From positions 1,178,001 to 1,242,000 of the forward strand of contig NZ_CP066339.1 of NCBI RefSeq assembly GCF_016406125.1: a DNA stretch of 64,000 nucleotides, in the 5' to 3' direction. Positions 32,495-41,174 of this stretch are shown here, one piece after another; the first letter of the stretch is position 1, and each line of letters opens with the position of its first letter. Both the position numbers and the translations under genes were made by a program. A model generated the notes under the pieces. It was not told the DNA's origin. It ran no database searches and saw nothing but the letters and a program-made list of their open reading frames with translations. The DNA comes from Alicyclobacillus sp. SO9. Lineage in GTDB: Bacteria; Bacillota; Bacilli; Alicyclobacillales; Alicyclobacillaceae.

Positions 32495-34192
32495 CTACAA
32501 CAAGGGTGCGAGAAGGCGTGCACCCTTGTTTCTGACTTTTGCCCACATGGGCTCACTTTCCATTTCTTGTGGTGTGAGCTCGATGGAATCTGCAATGTCC
32601 GCTGCAAACTGCTTCTGTAACAACTTCGCGAATTGGGTACTGTAGACAACCTCACAGGATTCGTAATTGTTCCGGAAACTGAGCAGGTCGTAGTTTGCGG
32701 CGCCTATGACACACGCTTCACTGTCTACAATGATGGATTTTGCGTGGAGAATGCCTTTTTTGTAGAGGTACACATTGATGCCCGCGAGCAACAAATCGGT
32801 ATAAAAAGTTCGGCAAGCCCACCCAATCAGCTTGTGATCGGGTTTCATTGGAACGACAAGCCGCACCGTCACCCCCCTCGCGGCAGCAGTCTTCAGTGCC
32901 GTCACCACATCCGTATCTGGTGCAAAGTAGGGTGTGATGATATCAAGTGTGTGCCTGGCCTCTGTTGCACACAGGAAAAACAGGTCCCTAACATGTTCCG
33001 CGTCACTGTCAGGACCGCTGTCCACGGTCTGTACCCAGGTATGCTGCGAAGGAGAAATTTCCTGTGTATCTGAAGACGCCTGCGCGACCAGTGATTCATG
33101 AGTAGGCACGGCCAGTTCTTCCGCAGCTTCAATCAACGGAAATTTGTCGCGAAGGGAAGCTTTTGAGCGTGCGCCGGCTTTGTTCGCGAACTTTGACGTC
33201 GAGCGTCCTTTGTGTCTGCATTTGTGTCTGTAGTTGAGATTGCCCTTTACCTTCAGTGGAACCCCGATGTCCCAGATGGCATCGAACACTTGCTGCAAAT
33301 ACTTCGTTCCCTCGCCTGTCAATTGCAAGTGTGTGTCGCGCCAAAACCCCGCATCTTCACTCTTACCTGTATATTCATCGCCAATGTTCATTCCGCCGAT
33401 GAGGCCAGTGTGTTGGTCTATGGTGACGATTTTATTGTGATCGCGATGGGTCACCATTGGACTAAACCAGACAGACAGCGGATGCACGGTTCTGACTTCA
33501 ATTCCCGCATTCGCCATAGCCAGAAGAACCCTTTTCGGCAGTTTCCGACTTCCGAGACCATCACGGAGCAGGCGAACGCGAACACCGTGCATCGATTTAT
33601 CGATGAGAATCTTGGTCACAGTCTGGCCCACCTCGTCGTTCCTGTATATGTAGTACTCCATATCAATGGTTTCCTTAGCGCTTCGAAGGGTCCGAAGCAG
33701 CATTCTGTACTTCGCTAAGCCATTCTTGAGGATGACGACTTCAGCGGGCAGGGGAGGACGCTCTAGCATGCGCGTCGCCCATGCGGAAATCGTTTGTGCT
33801 GCTCTCGCGTTGAGACGAGGTGAAGGCTCTGCTTCGGAATACTTTTCCTGGGAAAACCCTGCATGAGATTGCCCAGCCACAGAGGGCTTAGCCAGAGAGG
33901 GCTTAGCCAGAGAGGGCCCAGCCAGAGAGGGCTGTGCTTCGGCAGATCCTGTTTCGTCCCCGTGCAGCAGTGTAACTGCCGTTTTGATTTTATGTCCTCG
34001 TCGCACCTGCAAATACCTGCGCACCTGACGTTGTGACAATAAGAAATAGGCCATTGGTGCGAGAACCGGAATAACGAGGCTGAAGACAATCCAAGTAAGT
34101 GCAAGGATAGGTCGCTGAACCTCGCGAATGGCAATAATGAGAGATACGATAACGGAAGTAAAATAAAGGAAAAACAAAATGGTGAACAACAT
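32495..34192 (-). CDS. cls: Cardiolipin synthase (phospholipase D superfamily)
   Basis: A membrane enzyme joining two phosphatidylglycerols to cardiolipin. About 565 residues from the minus-strand ATG at 34192, which follows GGGAGGTG; an upstream ATG at 34216 is less likely. Two N-terminal helices (MLFTILFFLYFTSVIVSLII and the LTWIVFSLVIPVLAPMAYF region) precede two HKD catalytic motifs, HRDHNKIVTIDQ and HAKSIIVDSEACVIGAAN. A low-complexity insert of five-residue repeats (LAKPS type) lies between the membrane part and the first PLD domain, and another long polar insert separates the two PLD domains; the protein is longer than the roughly 480 residues usual. Confidence 0.92.
   Translation of the reverse strand: MLFTILFFLYFTSVIVSLIIAIREVQRPILALTWIVFSLVIPVLAPMAYFLLSQRQVRRYLQVRRGHKIKTAVTLLHGDETGSAEAQPSLAGPSLAKPSLAKPSVAGQSHAGFSQEKYSEAEPSPRLNARAAQTISAWATRMLERPPLPAEVVILKNGLAKYRMLLRTLRSAKETIDMEYYIYRNDEVGQTVTKILIDKSMHGVRVRLLRDGLGSRKLPKRVLLAMANAGIEVRTVHPLSVWFSPMVTHRDHNKIVTIDQHTGLIGGMNIGDEYTGKSEDAGFWRDTHLQLTGEGTKYLQQVFDAIWDIGVPLKVKGNLNYRHKCRHKGRSTSKFANKAGARSKASLRDKFPLIEAAEELAVPTHESLVAQASSDTQEISPSQHTWVQTVDSGPDSDAEHVRDLFFLCATEARHTLDIITPYFAPDTDVVTALKTAAARGVTVRLVVPMKPDHKLIGWACRTFYTDLLLAGINVYLYKKGILHAKSIIVDSEACVIGAANYDLLSFRNNYESCEVVYSTQFAKLLQKQFAADIADSIELTPQEMESEPMWAKVRNKGARLLAPLL
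32500..32529. terminator. Hairpin between convergent NlpC/P60 and cardiolipin synthase genes
   Basis: ACAAGGGTGC (32500-32509) pairs perfectly with GCACCCTTGT (32520-32529), followed by TTCTG. It overlaps the last codons of the synthase gene and would serve the plus-strand NlpC/P60 transcript. Confidence 0.7.
33872..33931 (-). repeat. Four in-frame 15-bp tandem repeats in cardiolipin synthase
   Basis: Units such as CTTAGCCAGAGAGGG are repeated at 33872, 33887, 33902 and 33917 with few differences. On the coding strand they encode a five-residue repeat of the LAKPS/LAGPS type in a linker. Period 15 keeps the reading frame. Confidence 0.9.
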
Positions 34193-34298
34193 ACGAACAC
34201 CTCCCTTCGTGCTCATCTAGAATGAGCCAAGAAGGGCTGCTCTATACCTTGCAGGTCCACAGCATTGGAGTCGTCCGTCATATCGCCTGCGCAGAAGG

Positions 34299-34330
34299 CA
34301 GTATGTGGAGGGAGCAGTATGTGGAGGGAG
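34299..34330. repeat. Two perfect 16-bp direct repeats
   Basis: CAGTATGTGGAGGGAG occurs twice in succession at 34299-34314 and 34315-34330, just beyond the 3' end of the UDG-like gene. It is probably a recent slippage duplication. Confidence 0.8.
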
Positions 34331-34334
34331 GATG

Positions 34335-34985
34335 TTACAAGGTTTGGAATACCGATTTCAATTCAGAAACAGGCTCCTGATACCGCGCTCTGTCCCAAGA
34401 GTTGTACGAGGGATGGGGTATGCCGTGAATGACTTTCCAATGAGGACTGGTTACATTGGCCAGTCGAAAGAACTTCTGTGCGAACCGGCCGCATGGTACG
34501 ACGACAAGGGATGCATCTGTTTGTTTCAGCAACTTTCGCCGCAGACTCTCTACCAATAAGGCTTGTCCATGATTGCACTGCTCATCGGAGTAGCTGTCTC
34601 GTTGGTTGTTGGAGCGAATGAACTCCAGAGTACGGATTGCATCTGCGTGAATTTGACGTAGTGGAGAGCTGCCGTAGGCAGCAGCCTGCATAGGTACATT
34701 ACATACATTAACAAGGCCGAGGGCGTCGAGGCGGGGACGGTGAACTTCGTGATCGACATTCTGTCTTATCAGTCGCCCCAAAGGGAACTTTGCATATTCA
34801 TCTCCAAACAAGTGCTTCGTCATTGTACTCCCGGAGGACCCGGAGACGGGGGCACCGTACTTCAATTCCTGAACATGAGGAGATTCGAGAATGAATATGA
34901 GTTTCGTAGACGGAGTGATGATATCTGAAACCGTAAACTCCTTGGCAAGCTGGGTTAACGAATCCTTAAATGTGCTGGCTTGCAA
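34335..34985 (-). CDS. Uracil-DNA glycosylase superfamily-like protein
   Basis: 216 residues. IFILESPHVQELKYGAPVSGSSG near the N-terminus, a middle VNVCNVPMQ, and VVVPCGRFAQKFFR followed by HGIPHPSYNSW near the C-terminus match the layout of uracil-DNA-glycosylase-fold proteins (water-activating loop, central strand and the HPS loop). It is not a canonical UDG: the usual GQDPY-type motif reads ESPHVQE. A role in DNA base repair or nucleotide processing is possible but unproven. The minus-strand start follows GGAGGTTC-type bases. It is divergent from the YkuS-like gene. Confidence 0.65.
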   Translation of the reverse strand: MQASTFKDSLTQLAKEFTVSDIITPSTKLIFILESPHVQELKYGAPVSGSSGSTMTKHLFGDEYAKFPLGRLIRQNVDHEVHRPRLDALGLVNVCNVPMQAAAYGSSPLRQIHADAIRTLEFIRSNNQRDSYSDEQCNHGQALLVESLRRKLLKQTDASLVVVPCGRFAQKFFRLANVTSPHWKVIHGIPHPSYNSWDRARYQEPVSELKSVFQTL

Positions 34986-35073
34986 CGCAGGAACCTCCTT
35001 CTATGAGTGCATAATTCAGGTTCGTTCCGGTTAACTTGAAACAGTGTATGACAGTCCAAGGGAGGAACGAGGT

Positions 35074-35319
35074 ATGAAACGAGTCGCAGTTGAACAGGGA
35101 TTACATCCCGTAAAAGCATATTTAGAGCAGAAAGGCTGTCAAGTCATAGACATGGCCACTGGCAGCTCCAACGTCGGTGACGCCGCCGCAATTGTTCTCA
35201 CAGGCGGAGACGAAAATATCATGGGTATGGAGGATAAGTTGGCCGACGTACCCGTCGTAACGGCGGACGGACTATCTCCAGAGGAAGTCTATCAACGGAT
35301 TGAGCGCTTTATTCACTAG
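35074..35319 (+). CDS. UPF0180 (YkuS-like) small protein
   Basis: 81 residues from ATG 35074, set by AAGGGAGG; the longer frame from 35044 lacks a site. MKRVAVEQGLHPVKAYLEQKGCQV, then VLTGGDENIMGMEDKLADVPV and a C-terminal SPEEVYQRIERFI match the YkuS/UPF0180 family in length and order. The function is unknown. It is a single gene, with a strong terminator at 35415. Confidence 0.88.
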   Translation: MKRVAVEQGLHPVKAYLEQKGCQVIDMATGSSNVGDAAAIVLTGGDENIMGMEDKLADVPVVTADGLSPEEVYQRIERFIH

Positions 35320-35414
35320 GTCCATTCTAGAATACAATACAGCTGAGGACCACCATCGACGCAGATGACGCTGCGAACTGCTTCTATACACAGAATAACA
35401 AAAAGTCACGTAAA

Positions 35415-35454
35415 AGGGGACGACAATACTCGCTCTCGAGTTTATCCGTCCCCT
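35415..35454 (+). terminator. Terminator after YkuS-like gene
   Basis: AGGGGACG (35415-35422) pairs with CGTCCCCT (35447-35454), followed by CTTTGT. A second small stem ACTCG..CGAGT lies in the loop. The same structure could act on the convergent PBP2 transcript. Confidence 0.75.
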
Positions 35455-35558
35455 CTTTGTCGTTAAGCTGAGCTTGCTGTCCGTGAAACGCATGTGCTCA
35501 GTCTCATGTGATTGAAGGTGCGTGCAGTTACGGCTGTGCACGGTTGTTCCAAAAATGG

Positions 35559-37757
35559 TTACTTTGCGTTCTCCGGAATCGTGTAAGCCTTCGTTTGTTT
35601 CCAGTTCTTCGGAATATCCGTATTTGTCCACTGACTCTTTTTAAAGAATTCGTGGTGTTCTTTAAAGTAGGCATCCAGCATGTCTTTTGCGATGGGTGCC
35701 GCAGTTGTGGCACCATATCCTCCTCCAGGCACCATTACGGCAACGGCAACCTGCGGATTATTGTAAGGCGCATAGGCAATGAACACGGAATCCGTAGTCT
35801 TGTGACCGTTGAGCACAATGTCTGCAGTCCCCGTTTTGCCTGCAGCGTCATACGGCGTATTGTGAAACACGTAATAACCAGTGCCCAGCGGATCGTGGGT
35901 TACACCGTACATGCCCTGCTGCGCCAGTTTCAAGTATTGAGGCTTAATGTGCAGGTTTGTCTCGCTCGGTTTAAATTGCTTGTAGACCTGGTCTTGTCCT
36001 ACCGGCGTAAGCCCTGGCTGGAGTACCTTGTCCAGCAGGTGCGGCTGAATCTTCGTGCCATTGTTCGCGATGGTGGCCACATATTGGCCCAATTCAATTG
36101 GAGTAAATTGCTGCTCTTGACCAATACCGGAGAGCGCAATGCCGATTGGGCTGATAAATCTGGTGGCCTTTCTTGTCACTGTGTGGTTCTTGCCGTTTTT
36201 TCCTTTAATGACTTCCGTGTACTGGTCCTGGGTGACATATTGATGATTTCTCTTATAAGCAGCCTCCGCTTTTTTTAGATCGAACGGATACGCATTACCA
36301 AGAGCTGCAGCATCAATCGTATAGAAGTTACCAAGCTGTTCGCCTGGTAAGTCTATATGGGTTAAGACGCCCAAGCCAAAACGTTCTTCTCCGCCAAACA
36401 AGTCAATTAATCCTTTTACTGCTGCTGTTCTACTCCACTTTGTTGCAGACATGCCAGCAGGCGGACTTCCCGGATGGGTAGCTGACGAGCCAAACCACTG
36501 ACCGACCCTTAGAGCAAGTTTATAGAAAAAGACGTCCGATGACACTGCAATGGCTGTTACGTCGTTGACATATCCGTGATTCATGTCGTCGTGTTTCCTA
36601 CCGCTCGGGCCCGGTGTAATCTGAAGCCAGTACGGAACTGGATATCCAGTGTACGGCGTGATGGCTCCATGCTCCAATCCGATAATCAAATTCGCCGGCT
36701 TCACTGTCGACCCTGGGTACTGAGGCTGACTAATTGCATAGTTAATTGATGCATGCGACGATAACATGTAGTTGCGGTGTTTTGAGAATTCTCCGTTCTC
36801 AAACCAATTTGGATCGTAGTAAGGATAGCTGACAAGGGATAATACACCACCCGTTTTAACATTAAGCATGACCGCACCGACATCATTGATGGAACTTCTG
36901 TGCTTTGAAGTGGCAACAGCGTGTTGAATGTCCTGCTGAGCTACAGCTTGCACATGTCCATCCAAGGTGAGCTGCAAGTTATTCCCGGAAGTTGGCGGTG
37001 TATAACCCACGTTGGCGGCTGCAGAACCGTTGGTACTGACTTGCAGGACCTTGTATCCACGTTGGCCCTGAAGGTATGACTCATAATACCCCTCAATGCC
37101 TGTGTCTCCTACAATTTGGCTTTGGAGGTATTTTAGCTTCTTGACGTACTCTTTCTGGTCAGCTTTCTGAATCGGACCCACGTATCCTAAGACGTGACCG
37201 GCCAGATCTCCGTTTGGATAAGTCCGTGTATAAGATTGCGTGATTAGGAGACCTGGCATATCTCCTTGGTTTTCTGCTATAAAACTCATTTGTTTGTTTG
37301 TTATTTTCTTAAAGAGGTTAATGGTTCGGTAGTTTTTGTTCTTATTGACTAAGTCATTATATATTTTCGAACTGGGCTCCTTAAACACTTTAGCGAGCAT
37401 TTCTGCTATGCGCGCGGGATGCTGATTGACTCCCTTCATTCGCGTGTACGTAAGGCCGTAACTGGGCTTATCGTATGCCAAAAGATGGCCTTCCGCATCA
37501 TATATCCTTCCTCTGGCAGGCAGCACGGGCAAGCGCTGAATGGCCGTCGTCATTGCATCGCTGCGAAACTTGGGACCCTGTGATACCTGAAGATAGCCCA
37601 AACGCAGAATGAGAGAGCCAAAGGACAGAAACACTAAACCGTACACAATGTTTAGGCGCCCAATGTGCGTACGCTTCTGATTCTTCCCTCCGGTTTGATG
37701 TGAACTTGCCTGTTTACGTAGAGACTGCCGCTTCCGTCGTGAAGGTCTCCATTTCAC
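35559..37757 (-). CDS. mrdA: Penicillin-binding protein 2 (elongation transpeptidase)
   Basis: A 732-residue class B PBP cross-linking peptidoglycan during side-wall growth. A basic N-terminal tail and one membrane anchor (about 34-57) are followed by the pedestal domain (RGRIYDAEGHLLAYDKPSY) and the transpeptidase domain with SxxK at PGSTVKPAN (S350, K353), SSD at 406-408 (the usual PBP2 form of SxN) and KTG at 641-643. The C-terminal tail continues about 75 residues past KTG. Together with the MreB paralogue it suggests rod morphology. It is alone here, without rodA or mreCD. Confidence 0.92.
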   Translation of the reverse strand: MKWRPSRRKRQSLRKQASSHQTGGKNQKRTHIGRLNIVYGLVFLSFGSLILRLGYLQVSQGPKFRSDAMTTAIQRLPVLPARGRIYDAEGHLLAYDKPSYGLTYTRMKGVNQHPARIAEMLAKVFKEPSSKIYNDLVNKNKNYRTINLFKKITNKQMSFIAENQGDMPGLLITQSYTRTYPNGDLAGHVLGYVGPIQKADQKEYVKKLKYLQSQIVGDTGIEGYYESYLQGQRGYKVLQVSTNGSAAANVGYTPPTSGNNLQLTLDGHVQAVAQQDIQHAVATSKHRSSINDVGAVMLNVKTGGVLSLVSYPYYDPNWFENGEFSKHRNYMLSSHASINYAISQPQYPGSTVKPANLIIGLEHGAITPYTGYPVPYWLQITPGPSGRKHDDMNHGYVNDVTAIAVSSDVFFYKLALRVGQWFGSSATHPGSPPAGMSATKWSRTAAVKGLIDLFGGEERFGLGVLTHIDLPGEQLGNFYTIDAAALGNAYPFDLKKAEAAYKRNHQYVTQDQYTEVIKGKNGKNHTVTRKATRFISPIGIALSGIGQEQQFTPIELGQYVATIANNGTKIQPHLLDKVLQPGLTPVGQDQVYKQFKPSETNLHIKPQYLKLAQQGMYGVTHDPLGTGYYVFHNTPYDAAGKTGTADIVLNGHKTTDSVFIAYAPYNNPQVAVAVMVPGGGYGATTAAPIAKDMLDAYFKEHHEFFKKSQWTNTDIPKNWKQTKAYTIPENAK

Positions 37758-38274
37758 TACAGATATTCTTCCTTTCTAATCCGTTCTAATCTTTGGATGT
37801 GCTTTGCGAAAAGAGAGTGTTACAGCGCCACATAATGAAGCCTAGATTCTATTGACAGAGTTATTATAATAGGTAGACGACAAACCATTTTGAGTTACTC
37901 ATTTTGGGTCATTCAGGATTGAATTTAACCGCGAACCAACAGTAACTCACGGGAACTAACAGCACTTGAAAAGCTTGTCATAAAATTTACATTGAACCTT
38001 ATTTTACTCGGTTTCCCTCTGTACATTCATTTGGGCGAATTGCGACTGGTGAATTTGGTCTAATCTTGGGTAATTCGTATGCTGTGCGGGAAGGATAACG
38101 ACTATCCTCCGATTTGGGTAACTGTACTTATCATAACATTGAAATGCCTGATTTAGGTACCAGGATATTTGACAATTACATGGTTTCTCAGCATCATATT
38201 GGATAGGGGATTGGTTGACTGCGCAGTTGCGTTATGGAACACGTCAGTCTAAACCAGAAGAGAGGTAATTTGAT
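37758..38274. other. Gene-free divergent region between PBP2 and trxB
   Basis: 517 bp without a supported gene. On the minus strand TATTATAAT (about 37862-37870) could be the PBP2 -10 box. On the plus strand TTGACA at 38169-38174 lies upstream of trxB, with only a weak -10 (TCATAT, 19 bp away). The words AACTAACAGCAC/AACCAACAGTAAC near 37935-37965 are short and imperfect repeats. Confidence 0.4.
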
Positions 38275-39237
38275 ATGGAAAAACAACGAGTGATGATTCT
38301 AGGAACCGGTCCAGCCGGCCTTACAGCGGCCATCTATGCCGCTCGTGCAAATTTAGAACCGCTGGTTATAGAAGGAAATGAACCAGGCGGCCAATTGACT
38401 CTGACTACCGAGGTGGAGAACTTTCCTGGTTTCCCAGATGGCATCATGGGTCCTGAGCTAATGGACAGCATGCGTGAACAGGCCAAGAAATTTGGTGCAA
38501 AGTTCGTCATGGGCTGGGTATCAGGCGTTGACATGAGCGAACGTCCATTTAAAGTCACTGTTAACGAAAAAGATGAGTATCTATCGGACAGTTTGATCAT
38601 CTCCACGGGGGCTTCAGCTAAACTGCTTGGAATACCAGGTGAATCTGACAACATTGGCCGAGGCGTTTCAACCTGTGCTACATGTGACGGATTTTTCTTC
38701 CGAAACAAAAATATTATTGTTGTCGGCGGAGGAGACTCTGCCATGGAGGAGGCCACATTTTTAACGAAGTTTGCTTCGGAGGTCACGATTGTCCATCGGA
38801 GAAACGAACTTCGTGCCTCGCAGATTATGCAGGACAGGGCCCGTGAAAATCCGAAAATCAAATGGCTCTTGAATGTGACTCCCGTCGAGGTTAAATCCGA
38901 CGGAAACAAGGTCAATGCTTTGTCTGTAAAAGACAACGAAACCGGTGAAATTAAGGATGTGGAGACTACGGGCCTGTTTGTGGCCATTGGTCATCGTCCG
39001 AATACCGCTTTCTTAAACGGCCAGATTGATGTCGATAAAGTGGGGTATATCAAAACTCGCGGCGTATCAACAGCGACCAATGTAGAAGGTGTCTTTGCTT
39101 GCGGAGACGTTATGGATTCTCACTATCGCCAAGCCATTACGGCTGCCGGAAGCGGATGTAAAGCTGCCATGGATGTTGAAAAGTTTCTTGAAGGTTCGAG
39201 TGTCAATGATTGGCTTGAGGCCCCAGCAAAAGCATAG
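38275..39237 (+). CDS. trxB: Thioredoxin-disulfide reductase
   Basis: A 320-residue cytosolic flavoenzyme passing electrons from NADPH to thioredoxin. FAD site GTGPAGLTAAIYAAR (10-24), redox-active CATC (C134, C137) in STCATCDGFFF, NADPH site VVGGGDSAMEEA and the C-terminal FAD motif VFACGDVMD are all present. ATG at 38275 follows AGAGAGG. The length is standard. It is a single gene with a terminator about 130 bp downstream. Confidence 0.96.
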   Translation: MEKQRVMILGTGPAGLTAAIYAARANLEPLVIEGNEPGGQLTLTTEVENFPGFPDGIMGPELMDSMREQAKKFGAKFVMGWVSGVDMSERPFKVTVNEKDEYLSDSLIISTGASAKLLGIPGESDNIGRGVSTCATCDGFFFRNKNIIVVGGGDSAMEEATFLTKFASEVTIVHRRNELRASQIMQDRARENPKIKWLLNVTPVEVKSDGNKVNALSVKDNETGEIKDVETTGLFVAIGHRPNTAFLNGQIDVDKVGYIKTRGVSTATNVEGVFACGDVMDSHYRQAITAAGSGCKAAMDVEKFLEGSSVNDWLEAPAKA

Positions 39238-39289
39238 GCAATTTGCCTCCGCCATCCCGTGGTGGGATGCATTCGATGGCGGGGATGGC

Positions 39290-39335
39290 ATGGAATCGAA
39301 TGGAATTGAATGGAATCGAATGGAATCGAATGGAA
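39290..39335. repeat. Four-copy 10-bp tandem repeat (ATGGAATCGA)
   Basis: ATGGAATCGA, ATGGAATTGA, ATGGAATCGA, ATGGAATCGA then ATGGAA, just past trxB. It resembles GGAAT-type satellite by chance of composition, but it is embedded in unique bacterial sequence. Confidence 0.85.
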
Positions 39336-39370
39336 AAAAGTTAGTGACATACAAGATGCTAGCAGGATGC

Positions 39371-39400
39371 GAGGGTTGGCCGATGATTCGGCTAACCCTC
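39371..39400 (+). terminator. Intrinsic terminator of trxB
   Basis: GAGGGTTGGCCG (39371-39382) pairs with CGGCTAACCCTC (39389-39400) with one G-U pair, followed by TTTTTG. Confidence 0.9.
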
Positions 39401-39644
39401 TTTTTGTGCGCCCGGCATGGGCGTTGCGTATACCGTGAAAATCGTGCAATGGTGAAAAATGGATTTTGTTAAAGAGGTCACATTTTAATGGATCGTGAAG
39501 GCTGGGGAGGACAGTGCGCAATTCAAAAGCAGGGACGTATAAGGTTGCAGTGAAGGGAGTCTATCATCTATGGAATCCTAGCTTACACTAACAACTGTAA
39601 AATAACGGATGTTGGTGCGGGAGGTAGGTCGAAGGTAGGCGGGG

Positions 39645-39937
39645 CCGATAGGGATCGCAATGATCACTATCGGTCAAAGGGAGCTGATATAGTGATCGCA
39701 AAGATCACTACCCGGAGACAGAGAAAGGTCATAGTGTCGGAAAAGATCACTACTGGCCCTCCGTAGCGGCAGGAGAGTTGGAATAGTGATCAATTGGATC
39801 GTTAAGCTCAGGGTGAAGAGGGATAGTGATCAACGGGATCACTAAATTCAGAGACTTGGGTCAATAGTGATCGATGGGATCTCTAAGTTCCGAGAGAAGT
39901 CGGATGCCGAGGAAAATAGAGATCCGTGAAGTGCTTA
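39645..39937. repeat. Palindrome array 2, part A: seven TAGTGATC-type units
   Basis: Units of 22-23 bp begin at 39648, 39689, 39731, 39783, 39823, 39864 and 39916. Typical form is ATAGTGATC-N4-GATCACTA. Start-to-start distances are 41, 42, 52, 40, 41 and 52 bp, close to four, four, five, four, four and five helical turns. Sequence between units is purine-rich but not conserved. The seventh unit, ATAGAGATCCGTGAAGTGCT, is hybrid: one arm of this type, the other of the AAGCGCT type of part B. Confidence 0.85.
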
Positions 39938-39966
39938 TTATGGTTCATTGGAGGTGGGCCTGCAAA

Positions 39967-40104
39967 ATAGGCGCTTCTGAGAGGCTTATAAGTTCATTTT
40001 CGCCGGTTTTACGCTCGAAAATGCCGAATAAGCGCTTTTCACGAGCTTATTCGCCACCTCGTGGTAATGGGAAGCGGAATAGGCTCTTCACAAGCGCTTA
40101 TTCC
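39967..40104. repeat. Palindrome array 2, part B: three ATAAGC/GGC-type units
   Basis: Units of 23 bp begin at 39967, 40028 and 40079 (for example GAATAAGCGCTTTTCACGAG and on). With the hybrid unit at 39916 the spacings are 51, 61 and 51 bp, the same as in array 1 at 3165-3343. The spacer between the units at 39967 and 40028 contains TTTTCGCCGGTTTTACGC, similar to the reverse complement of the matching spacer in array 1 (TTTCCGCCGATTTTCGGC). The two arrays are therefore related copies in opposite orientation. Confidence 0.82.
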
Positions 40105-40160
40105 CCGGCAGCCCCCCGGCCGGTCCCAGCAGTCCCCCGGACAGCCCCCCGGCAGCCCCC
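40103..40160 (-). other. Six C-tracts; potential G-quadruplex on the menG strand
   Basis: C runs of 4, 6, 3, 5, 6 and 5 bases at 40103, 40112, 40125, 40134, 40145 and 40156 are separated by 5, 7, 6, 6 and 5 bases. The minus strand therefore has six G runs with loops of no more than 7. They begin about 25 bases past the menG stop, so they would be in its 3' untranslated RNA. Confidence 0.75.
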
Positions 40161-40184
40161 TCATGTATGCTCGTTAATGCCCTT

Positions 40185-40907
40185 CTAATCTTCCTTTTGT
40201 CCCTCCACTACAGCTACAACACCACCCATAAGGTTGTGAAACGCGGTCCTTGCGAGGCCGTTACTGGCAAAGCGTTGCGTCAGTTGCTGTTGTGAATCAA
40301 ATTCTTTGGATGAATCGTGCAGATACTGATAGGCACTCTTTCGCTTGGCTGTGATTTTCCCCATGAGAGGGACAAGCCAATTGAAGTACAGCCAGTATAC
40401 CTGTTTGAAAACAGGCGCAGTGGGTTTCGCCATGTCGACGGACACAACCCAGCCGCCTGGTTTCACCACTCGGCGCATCTCTTGAAGTGTCTTGTCGATG
40501 TCTGGAACATTACGCAAACCCCAACCAACGGTGGCAGCATCAAACGAGTTATCAGGAAAAGGCAATGCCATTGCGTTGCCTTGAATGAGTTCAATCTGCT
40601 TATTCATGTCGGAAACTTTGACTTTTTGCTCACCTACAGCCAACATTTCCTCTGAAAAGTCAAGACCTGTGACATGGCCGCTCGGACCGACCGTGCCGGC
40701 AATTTCAAGAGTAAATTCTGCCGTACCACAGCACACATCAAGTACGTTCATGCCGTTTTGAATTCGAGCACGGCGCATAGCAAACTTCCGCCAGGCTTTG
40801 TCCCTGCCAAAACTCATCAGTGTATTCATGACGTCGTATCGTCGCGCAATTCCATTAAACATCTCGCGTACATAACGTTCTTTTTGATTCTTAGATGGAA
40901 GCTCCAT
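40185..40907 (-). CDS. menG: Demethylmenaquinone methyltransferase
   Basis: A 240-residue SAM-dependent methyltransferase of the UbiE/MenG family, making menaquinone for respiration. It starts KNQKERYVREMFNGIARRYDVMNTLMSFG, a family hallmark, then SAM motif I VLDVCCGTAEFTLE, GLDFSEEML, the central PFPDNSFDAATVGWGLRNV and RVVKPGGWV. Length is standard. It is isolated here from other men genes. The minus-strand ATG at 40907 is close to AGGAGTTAGG-type bases. Confidence 0.94.
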   Translation of the reverse strand: MELPSKNQKERYVREMFNGIARRYDVMNTLMSFGRDKAWRKFAMRRARIQNGMNVLDVCCGTAEFTLEIAGTVGPSGHVTGLDFSEEMLAVGEQKVKVSDMNKQIELIQGNAMALPFPDNSFDAATVGWGLRNVPDIDKTLQEMRRVVKPGGWVVSVDMAKPTAPVFKQVYWLYFNWLVPLMGKITAKRKSAYQYLHDSSKEFDSQQQLTQRFASNGLARTAFHNLMGGVVAVVEGQKED

Positions 40908-41174
40908 GAAACCTAACTCCTAACCTGTGCTCGTCAGTAAATAATTGTACAGAGTGTCAGGGTCGGAATCAATCTTCTTTTACTCTAAGACACATTATTG
41001 GTGAAAATCCGCCCATGACCACAAATATACAAATATTCCTATATTACCTATATGTTTCAGGGGTTTTCGTGATGCCAGCGCCGCTGCTTACGAGTGGAGA
41101 CCATTGTTCATGTTCAGTTCACAAAGGTCCTTTATTGTTTTCTTGTACCCAATCAGACTACAGGAGGTATTGCA

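Noticed and set aside
39290-39335. Human GGAAT satellite contamination
   Set aside because: Only four 10-bp copies, continuous with trxB and its terminator on both sides; simplest as a local tandem expansion.
39645-40104. Possible CRISPR array
   Set aside because: Units are palindromes with varying sequence, gaps are 18-38 bp and not spacer-like in length, and no cas gene is in the window.
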